Shown in pieces: positions 19,178-26,389 of a stretch of 35,949 nt of DNA. The stretch is from positions 1 through 35,949 of the forward strand of contig URYI01000008.1 of assembly GCA_900552055.1 (NCBI GenBank), in the 5' to 3' direction. Under the pieces are notes generated by a model. It was not told the DNA's origin, ran no database searches, and saw nothing but the letters and a program-made list of their open reading frames with translations. Source of the stretch: an uncultured Eubacteriales bacterium. GTDB lineage: Bacteria; Bacillota; Clostridia; Christensenellales; QALW01. Made by a program: the position numbers and the translations under genes. Each line of letters opens with the position of its first letter. Positions within the stretch are counted from its first letter, which is position 1.

Positions 19178-19928
19178 GTGTTAAAACACTGCCTGTGCCA
19201 ACCAATTTCACAAGGAGTTTTCGAGCATCCGAGATGCGGATGTTCATACTACCGCGCGCGCCGATATCGATATGCATACTTGTGATCGGATCAATCAGCC
19301 TGATTCTGCTGGGAGTGCCCCACTTATATCCCAAGTGAGTTACAAGATTTACAAAATATATTTCAGAATGGAATATGGTATCAATTTCGGCATCCGAAGG
19401 AAGCTTTACGGTATCCCCAATTAACGGCAGGGATTTGGTGTTTAATGTATAAGCGCCCGAAGGAAATGTATCCATTGCAATTCCATCACGAAAAAATACA
19501 GCGACCTGAGATTCATGAACAATCAACTGAGAACCTGCGTTAAAATCCTCGATAGGATGTTTCCAAATCAAAGTGTCGTTGTTACCTTCGTACTTTATGA
19601 CGCTGATAAGATTACTCTCGGTTGCTTTTTGTTTTTGTATCACCTTTGAAACATCAATTTTAGCATCGCAGATAAGACAAGAAATCTCAACGCTGTTACT
19701 GTTTGGCTTTTTGACATTTAATTCGCAAGTACATTGCGGACAGCGAATTTTAACAAGATTATTTATGTCATCGCGAGTATGTACAGGTTTCTTACATACA
19801 GGGCAATTTGCCTTATCACCTTTTCTTGCATCAACAACGATTTTATTTCTACAGTGAGGGTATTCATTGGTTACAAGACTAGTACGTTTTTTCTTTCTCG
19901 CTTTTTTTGTACAGATCAAGATAAACAC
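19164..19928 (-). pseudogene. Zinc-ribbon/SPFH (band 7) domain protein, truncated
   Basis: SPFH proteins of the YdjI/virion-core-like group (COG4260) are membrane-associated scaffold-type proteins of unclear role. This frame of 254 residues has N-terminal zinc ribbons (CPVCKKPV, IRCPQCTCEL, ISCLICDAKI), one of them missing a cysteine (EYPHC). An SPFH segment follows: QLIVHESQVAVFFRDG, FPSGAYTLNTKSLPLIG and GYKWGTPSRIRLIDP. It stops at TREDL-TAG, where family members continue for roughly another 100 residues. The start is uncertain: GTG at 19928 lacks a good ribosome binding site. Confidence 0.6.
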
Positions 19929-19978
19929 AAATATTCCGCTCTGATTTTATATTTATTTAAAGATTAGGCAAAAAAGTC

Positions 19979-20007
19979 TTGACAAATACAGATGCGCCCA
20001 TTATGAT
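19979..20007 (+). promoter_or_regulatory. Strong promoter of the leader upstream of the nitroreductase operon
   Basis: TTGACA, 17 bases, TATGAT. It lies about 350 bases upstream of the nitroreductase start, and an intrinsic terminator intervenes at 20191-20239. Confidence 0.8.
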
Positions 20008-20013
20008 ATACTT

Positions 20014-20239
20014 AAAAAATAAACTATCAAAAGACTTGGCCTTTTAAAAAAGAAGACAAAATCATATAGTTGCGTGATCGAGTGTCATAAAAAACATATT
20101 ATTATACTGTAGTTTATTTTGATATATGAAATAATTCTTTAAAAGAGTTATGTGTAGTATAAAGCAAGAAAACAAAACTAATAAGTTTGGCATTATTATG
20201 TTGGTTCGGTTACGGACTAACATAATGGTGTGCTTTTTT
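20014..20239 (+). ncRNA. Untranslated leader or small RNA ended by an intrinsic terminator
   Basis: Expected transcript from the promoter at 19979 to the terminator at 20239, about 225 nt, AT-rich, with no convincing reading frame. It could be a free small RNA or an attenuator leader controlling the nitroreductase-ABC operon. I see no known riboswitch core in it. An AAAAG/CTTTT pairing near its 5' end is the only other obvious helix. Confidence 0.45.
20191..20239 (+). terminator. Strong intrinsic terminator before the nitroreductase gene
   Basis: ATTATGTTGGTTCG, loop GTTA, CGGACTAACATAAT (14 pairs including wobbles), extended by CATT/GGTG, then TGCTTTTTT. Confidence 0.85.
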
Positions 20240-20359
20240 GTGTTTAAAAATTACTTGCTGTTTTAGTTACTCAAGAGTGATGCTTAGGCAGCTTCGCAGC
20301 GTGCAGAGGTAGCGGGAAGCAGGATGGGTTCGCAGTATTATATGTGAGGAGAACGGTAT

Positions 20360-20857
20360 GTGGATGCAATTGAATGTATAAAGACAAGGCGCAGCGTTCG
20401 GCGCTATACCGATCAGCCGATTGACAAACAGGCAATACATCAAATTCTTGAAGCCGGCATCAGCGCTCCGTCCGGTAAAAACGGTCAGCCATGGAAATTC
20501 AAAGTTGTAACCGATAAAGAATTGATAAACAACATATCTGATTTATCGATTCATGGTTCATGGATGAAAACGGCACCGCTGATTATTGTGATATTTCTTG
20601 ATAACGCCTGTTCATATGACCGACTGAAAGATATTCAATCCTGTGGAGCGGTTATGCAAAATATGATGTTAACCGCACACTCTCTTGATATCGGAAGCTG
20701 TTGGATTGGCGAAATACTGCCTAAGTCAAAAGAAGTAAAGCAAGTTTTGAAACTTAATGATGAAAGCCTTGAACTCATGGGAATTGTACTATTCGGACAT
20801 AAATCGAGCCGAATGATTGATCCGGGGCGAAAGAGAATTGAATCGTTTCTGTTGTAA
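20360..20857 (+). CDS. Nitroreductase-family flavoprotein
   Basis: FMN-dependent NAD(P)H oxidoreductase of the nitroreductase superfamily. The protein is 165 residues, typical of the short members. The N-terminal FMN-binding RRSVRRYTDQPID, the SAPSGKNGQPWKF motif and the GSCWIGE segment are intact. The start is GTG at 20360, with AGGAG eight bases upstream; the ATG two bases earlier is out of frame and stops after seven codons. It is followed 12 bases later by a ligase stub and then ABC exporters, so it may have served as the oxidase of a small-molecule pathway. The substrate is unknown. Confidence 0.9.
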   Translation: MDAIECIKTRRSVRRYTDQPIDKQAIHQILEAGISAPSGKNGQPWKFKVVTDKELINNISDLSIHGSWMKTAPLIIVIFLDNACSYDRLKDIQSCGAVMQNMMLTAHSLDIGSCWIGEILPKSKEVKQVLKLNDESLELMGIVLFGHKSSRMIDPGRKRIESFLL

Positions 20858-20869
20858 CGGCGGTATGGT

Positions 20870-21130
20870 ATGAGCAGAATTGCTTTGATTGGCGAGAACT
20901 CTATTGAATATGTAAGTACACTGCTTGATATATGGAATTCTGGAGATTGCGCAGTATTGATAGACTGGCGGATACCGATTCAGACTGCAGTAGAAATGAT
21001 GAATGAAGCCGAAGTGCATGTCTGTTACATCGAGAAAAAATATTACGGCAAAGTTTCCGGCGCGCGGTCTCAATGCATTACATTAAGTATAGTTTATTAC
21101 CTATTCCGCTTTTCAATTTTCAAATGTTAA
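20870..21130 (+). pseudogene. AMP-dependent acyl ligase, N-terminal stub
   Basis: The first 60 or so residues (RIALIGENSIEYVSTLLDIW, GDCAVLIDWRIPIQTAVEMM) match the N-terminal fold of ANL-superfamily acyl-CoA/acyl-AMP ligases, which are about 450-550 residues. The frame then turns into unrelated sequence after KYYGKVSG and ends at 86 residues. None of the core motifs (P-loop TSGTTG, YGxTE) is present. This is a deletion remnant; an intact ligase would have activated an acyl or amino acid for the pathway with the neighbouring nitroreductase and exporters. Confidence 0.65.
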
Positions 21131-21155
21131 TAATAAGTGAAAGCGTGGCGAAATA

Positions 21156-22961
21156 ATGAAGGATAAAATAAATCATTTCCTTAAAGCCGAATGGTTTTGC
21201 CTAAAACAGATTTTTAAAACAGATTTTTTAAACAGCTTGTTTTTTTTAATTATTACCGGGATAAAATATGCAATTCCGCTTATCAGCGTGTGGTTATGGA
21301 AAATAATACTTGATGAATTGACCTTAATCTACCAAACAAAAGCAGCAAGCAATGATATATGGATATATCTCGGAATATATCTTGTGATTCAAATGTTTTC
21401 GTCTGTCATTGTTCAAGTGAACTCAGTTATTTACGCAAAAGTAAGGCGAAAAGCATCATATGAGCTTGACATGGCAATCATGCGGAAGATGGCGCAAATT
21501 GATTCCGCTTTCTTTGACGATCCGGAAAACAAGGATGTAACAGAAGCGGCACGGACAAGCGAAGGATATATCGCACTTAATATGCCGTGGGCGATTGATA
21601 CGATTATCCGGATCATTACCTTTATTTCGGGTCTTGTTATGTTTCTTTCCTATGACTGGATTGTCGGGTTAATTTACATTGCAACCTATATTCCCGGTGC
21701 AATTGTCTCATATAAGCACAAAGAAAAGGTCGACCAGTGGTCCATTGACAATATACCCGAAGCAAGAAAGAAAGACTACTACAAAATACTTTTAACCGGT
21801 AGTTTTGCCGCAAAAGATTTGCGTCTTTACAATCTTGCGGAGCATTTCAAACAGAAGTATAACGAATTATGGGACAAAATCAGAAGTGGGCGTGAAAAAC
21901 TGTTTGCGAAAGGCTCAGTTGCCTCATTTTTGGCTTCACTCCTCACATACAGCGGTATTGTTGTGATTATTTTATTATCTGTTCGCTCGATTTTGCTTGG
22001 CAGCATGGCAATTGGTACGCTTGCGCTGTATATCGGATTGGCACAGACTTCGGGTGAGAATTTCGGAAATATTATTGACGATATCGCCTGCCAGATTGAA
22101 ATTACCATTCCTCACGTTATTTGTTATATTGACTTTTTGAAATATGAAAATGTAATAAAAGATGATGGAAAAGAACCTATCCCAATTAATCCGGAGATAG
22201 AATTCCGTGATGTATATTTTAAGTATCCCGGCAATGAAGAATATACTTTGAAAAACCTGAATTTCAAGATCAGCGGCGGTAAAAAAATCGCTCTTATATG
22301 AGTTAACGGAGCCGGAAAAACAACGATTATCAAGTTGTTGCTTCGCTTTTACGAGCCGGAATCGGGCGAAATACTGCTTGCCGGAAAAAATATCCGCAGC
22401 TATCCGCTTTGTGAAGTTCATAAAATGTTCGGTGTATGTTTTCAGGATGTCAGTCATTATTCGCTTACGTTTCGTGAGAATATTGCAATATCAGATATTG
22501 GCAGGAAGGATGATACAGATTCCGTCAAAGAGTCGGCAAAAGCATCCGGAGCCGATAAAATGATTGCTGATCTTGAGGAAGGTCTTGAAACCGATATGAC
22601 AAGACAATTTAATGATAAAGGAGCGGAATTATCTGGCGGGCAGTGGCAAAAGGTAGCAATTTCACGAGCTTTTTTCCGGAAGTCGCAATTTATCATCCTT
22701 GATGAACCGTCGTCGGCGCTTGACCCGGAAGCGGAGGAATATATTTTCTCATCCTTCAAACGGCTATGCCGTGATAAAGGCGGTATACTTATTTCACACC
22801 GGCTTTCCGGCGTTATGATGGTTGATGAAATCATACTGCTCGACAATGGTACAGTCATAGAATCTGGTACTCACACCGAACTTATAAACAAAAACGGCAA
22901 GTATGCGGAAATGTACCATATGCAGTCGGAAAAATATAAGGAAGGTGCCGAGAATGCATAA
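21156..22961 (+). pseudogene. ABC exporter subunit, interrupted by TGA in the Walker A motif
   Basis: Membrane-domain plus ATPase half-transporter, 601 codons. Residues 1-340 form the six-helix membrane domain. The ATPase has IEFRDVYFKYPG, a Walker A, the Q-loop CFQDV, signature LSGGQWQKVAISRAF, Walker B FIILDEPSSALDP and switch ISHRL. Codon 382 (22299-22301) is TGA exactly where the first glycine of GVNGAGKTT is expected; a single G to T change in GGA would explain it. Everything else is in frame. Its pair starts eight bases before its stop. Either a recent nonsense mutation or a sequencing error. Confidence 0.9.
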
Positions 22962-24738
22962 GATAAAAGAATATTTCAAAAATATCGGCTATGCCTCGAA
23001 AATCATCTTTGCCGCATCAAAAAAATATTTTATATTAAAGTTGCTCCTGTCGCTTTTTTCGTCGGTGCTTCCATATCTTCCGCTGTTTCTGTGGCGTGAA
23101 CTGATAAACGCATTGATGGAGTCAATCGGCGGGAATGCCGAGCCTTTGCTTCAAAAAATATGGTTGTTAGCGGTGTTGTATTGTGCGGTAATGCTTATTC
23201 AAAAATTACTTGATACAATATCGGATTTCGTATCATTTAAATACAACGATGCTATCAATTACTATCTCGACAATTTGATGATTGATAAGGTGTCAGCAAC
23301 AGACCTTGCTTTCTTTGATTCGAGTGACCTAAACGATAAACTCAACAATTCATGGTCGCTGATCTATTCGACAAAACTTATGGTTACTTTTGTTTTTGAT
23401 ATGCTTCAAAGGGCAATCAGACTGGTGATTTCATTTTCGCTTATGCTAACGCTTAGCTTATGGCTGATTCCGGTTGTTATATTATTGTGTATTCCCTCCG
23501 TAATCGGTGATAAGAAAATCAATGATATAGATTATCGGTTTGAAAAAGAGTATGCAAAATCTCGGCGAAAGTTGGAATATTATAAAAATTTATTCTTTGA
23601 AGGAACAAGGTCAGAAACACGGTTATATCATTTGAGTGATTATTTTTCTTCTCTCTATCAATCAACGTGGAAATATTTGGAGGATGCGATTCATGCGAAA
23701 AGTATTAAAGTGTGCCTTATCAATATAGTCTCACTTATTCTTTTAACAGTCAACGAAATAATAGTTTACATTCTTTCTATAGCAAATCTTATTGCAGGAA
23801 AAATTGAAGTCGGTGATGTGGCTTACTATGTTTCACTCTTGACACAGTTCAGAGGTGATTTCACATCGTTATGTTATCGCGTCAATATGTTCGGCAAAAA
23901 CTCCAAAGAGCTGAACGATGTCCGTTCGTTTGTCGAAATGAAGCCATTGCTTGAAAAAAGCGGGACAAAAACGCCGTCAAAGAATCCGAGGATTGAATTT
24001 AAGAATGTATCATTCCGTTACCCGAACGCGGAGAACGATGTACTCAGTCATTGCTCTTTTATGATCAATCCCGGTGAAGTCGTTGGGCTTGTCGGCTTGA
24101 ACGGAAGCGGAAAAAGTACGATCGTCAAGCTGCTCTGTCGTTTCTATGATCCGACAGACGGACAAATCTTGATAGACGGTATTGATAATAAGGAGTTCGA
24201 TATTGTAAAGCTGCGTGCGCTGTTCGGTGTGCTGTTTCAGGATTTCGTTACATACAGTTTCAGTCTGCGTGAAAATGTGGCTCTATCTGATTTATCAAGA
24301 ATAAGTGAAAGTGAGGCTATAAAAAAGGCTTGTGATGACAGTAATGCAAGCGATTTTGTTAACGGTTGGGAGAATGGCATTGACGAAGTCCTTACACGCC
24401 GTTTTGACAAACAAGGTAAAGAACTGTCCGGCGGTCAGTGGCAGCGTGTTTCACTTGCCCGCGCATTCTTTCGTAATGCGCCTGTTATACTGCTCGACGA
24501 ACCGTCCGCCGCGCTTGACCCCATAGCCGAACATCAGATTTTTGAGGACTTTGCGAATATATCACAGAATAAGAGCGCGGTTTTGATTTCCCACCGCTTG
24601 TCAAGTATTACGCTTTCGGACAAAATTCTTGTTCTGGAAGACGGCCATATTATCGAACAAGGCTCACATAAGGACTTGCTTGAACAAAATGGCCGATATG
24701 CGCACCTGTTCAATTTACAGGCAAGCAAGTATATGTAA
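22954..24738 (+). CDS. ABC exporter subunit (membrane domain plus ATPase), partner of the upstream half
   Basis: 594 residues. The N-terminal half carries six hydrophobic segments. The ATPase half has Walker A GLNGSGKST near residues 380-390, Q-loop FQDF, signature LSGGQWQRVSLARAF near 490, Walker B VILLDEPSAALDP near 510 and switch LISHRL. It is complete. The start ATG at 22954 (MHKIKEYFKN) has AAGGAAGGTG upstream and overlaps the preceding gene, so translation is coupled. The two halves share layout and QW after the signature, pointing to a heterodimeric exporter. Probable cargo: a peptide or acylated small molecule, judged by context only. Confidence 0.92.
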   Translation: MHKIKEYFKNIGYASKIIFAASKKYFILKLLLSLFSSVLPYLPLFLWRELINALMESIGGNAEPLLQKIWLLAVLYCAVMLIQKLLDTISDFVSFKYNDAINYYLDNLMIDKVSATDLAFFDSSDLNDKLNNSWSLIYSTKLMVTFVFDMLQRAIRLVISFSLMLTLSLWLIPVVILLCIPSVIGDKKINDIDYRFEKEYAKSRRKLEYYKNLFFEGTRSETRLYHLSDYFSSLYQSTWKYLEDAIHAKSIKVCLINIVSLILLTVNEIIVYILSIANLIAGKIEVGDVAYYVSLLTQFRGDFTSLCYRVNMFGKNSKELNDVRSFVEMKPLLEKSGTKTPSKNPRIEFKNVSFRYPNAENDVLSHCSFMINPGEVVGLVGLNGSGKSTIVKLLCRFYDPTDGQILIDGIDNKEFDIVKLRALFGVLFQDFVTYSFSLRENVALSDLSRISESEAIKKACDDSNASDFVNGWENGIDEVLTRRFDKQGKELSGGQWQRVSLARAFFRNAPVILLDEPSAALDPIAEHQIFEDFANISQNKSAVLISHRLSSITLSDKILVLEDGHIIEQGSHKDLLEQNGRYAHLFNLQASKYM

Positions 24739-24849
24739 TAATAACCTACAGTATACTGCAAAAACACCTAATTTCACCCTTTCGCCATACTGCGAGCTTA
24801 TTTATGATATAAGTTGAACAAGAAGGAAAACATAGAAGGAAAACTTAAC

Positions 24850-25815
24850 ATGAAATTGCCAATTAATACACATCCGTTGCTGTTGGCACGGGATCCTGAG
24901 GCATATATTTTTGCGATGATGACGGCGAAGGATGAAAAAGCATTGCCGTTTCTTTTATCGCGATTCATTTCTGTTGCCGCATACAACGATACAAGCAAAA
25001 CGGAGGCTGTCGTCGGTTACAATAATAATTATGTGGATTACTACCTGTGGCGCAGTGGCAAGCTTAGGTTGGACACCGTGCAGATACCCAATGACGTGGC
25101 TTATGACGGGCTCGCGGTTAACATAATAAAGAGTCTGCTGGATACAGGAGAGTATGTCATAGGTATTTGGAATGAGCAGTATGTTCCGTGTAAGCGGTCG
25201 TATATGAACAATTATATGGCAGCGGATTTTTTACTGTATGGCTATGATGATAAGGCACAACAGTTTAACAACTTTGGCTGGAACGGCGGCGGACTTACTG
25301 AGTTTACTGTTTCATATGATATTATGAGCAAAGCACTGCCGCTTAAAGATCCGCCGATGCATTTGCTTTGGGGAGCAAGCGTCGCAGATGCCGATAGCTC
25401 TTTTGATGTAGTTAATACAGCAGCCGAGCTACGCGAGTTTGTGTCCGCAAACGGAAGCAATCACGACAGCTGCGCTTTCGGATATAAAGCAATCGAGTAT
25501 CTGGCGCATGATGTCCGCACGCGGCAAAAGGCTATTGGGTGTATAGACAAACGCGAAATGCTGTTTTTACAAGAGCTTGTGGCGCTTATGAGAATCAGGA
25601 TAGACTATCTGATAAGTAACGGTATAATAAACAATTCCGAATTGTTGTCCAAGGCGTTGCGTGCAGAACAAGACGCTTGTAACATATCATGCATGGGAGA
25701 TCAGAACAAGTATAATGAAGCTGCAAAAGCTATTATGTTATTGTCACAAAGCATGAAAGATATTGCACAAAGCCTGCTTATAGAATTGGAGGGCAATCAT
25801 GCGGCTGCCGTTTAA
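24850..25815 (+). CDS. C39/BtrH-like protein of unknown function
   Basis: 321 residues, starting at the ATG at 24850 (MKLPINTHPLLL) with GAAGGA upstream. That start is supported by the paralogue beginning at 25799 with MRLPFNNNTQ. Residues 95-165 (LLDTGEYVIGIWNEQYVP, NNYMAADFLLYGYDD) recall the fold of peptidase-C39-like and BtrH N-terminal domains, which act on carrier-bound substrates. The usual catalytic cysteine near the N-terminus is not evident. The C-terminal 130 residues are helical. The position after the ABC exporters suggests a biosynthetic or processing role. The family call is tentative. Confidence 0.55.
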   Translation: MKLPINTHPLLLARDPEAYIFAMMTAKDEKALPFLLSRFISVAAYNDTSKTEAVVGYNNNYVDYYLWRSGKLRLDTVQIPNDVAYDGLAVNIIKSLLDTGEYVIGIWNEQYVPCKRSYMNNYMAADFLLYGYDDKAQQFNNFGWNGGGLTEFTVSYDIMSKALPLKDPPMHLLWGASVADADSSFDVVNTAAELREFVSANGSNHDSCAFGYKAIEYLAHDVRTRQKAIGCIDKREMLFLQELVALMRIRIDYLISNGIINNSELLSKALRAEQDACNISCMGDQNKYNEAAKAIMLLSQSMKDIAQSLLIELEGNHAAAV

Positions 25816-26045
25816 CAATAATACGCAGATTAATACATATCAGCCGGAAGCGTTTATCAGTGGAATTATACTTGCCCAAGACAATCGAGATATGCCGTAT
25901 ATCCTGTCAAACTACATTCGCACTGTTCATTATATTGATTCTCCTATGTAGACGGGGAGCTTATACTTATGGCAAAACTCGGATATCTCATTATAGCTGT
26001 TTCGCAAATCAGAACTTGGCCTTATTGAAGGCATAAAACTTCACC
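25799..26045 (+). pseudogene. Decayed tandem paralogue of the C39/BtrH-like gene
   Basis: The ATG overlaps the end of the previous gene by 17 bases. The first 50 codons (MRLPFNNNTQINTYQPEAFI and so on to YIDSPM) align with residues 1-50 of the upstream protein, then TAG at 25949. Beyond it the same frame still reads TGSLYLWQNSDISL, matching VDYYLWRSGKLRLDT, before further stops. So a second copy existed and has lost most of its length. Confidence 0.7.
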
Positions 26046-26389
26046 TCTAAAAATTATTTTAGTATGTCAAGCCCTAAGCATAAACAAAAGCGAGCCTTTT
26101 ACAGGGGCAAATCCTTGCACGTTCTGATAGCAGTAAATAATATGGAAGCAATAGGCTGCATTGGAATGCGGGCCAATTACTAAGCTAAATTTATAATAAC
26201 AAAATATCTATATCAGGTTAAATGTTTTTTCTATAAATATTTACATTATAATTGGTTCCCATCCTTATATATGCAAATAATACTTCTGCGACAAAAATTG
26301 ATAGCTGCTGAATGACGGTTATATTATACTTTGAATCAGCAGAATAATAAAAAATAAGGAGCGTTAAAATAACGCTCCTTACAAAAAAT
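26046..26389. other. Gene-free stretch at the right end of the accessory region
   Basis: AT-rich, no convincing gene. It holds the terminator for the following minus-strand lipoprotein at its right end. I looked for a copy of the tRNA-Ala 3' end that would mark an integration site and saw none. Confidence 0.6.
26345..26380 (-). terminator. Intrinsic terminator of the large lipoprotein gene
   Basis: On the minus strand AAGGAGCGTT, loop ATTTT, AACGCTCCTT, then ATTTTTTATT. It starts about 10 bases after the stop codon at 26390. Confidence 0.93.

Noticed and set aside
18500..22301. TGA recoded as glycine or tryptophan
   Set aside because: In-frame TGAs occur only in the decayed region. Tryptophan is encoded by TGG throughout, the GH42 gene ends naturally at TGA, and the conserved operon genes contain no internal TGA.
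26046..26389. Integration site (repeat of the tRNA-Ala 3' end) at the right border of the accessory region
   Set aside because: I looked for the GTTCGACCCCCC...CACCA sequence to the right of the broken genes and found no copy.
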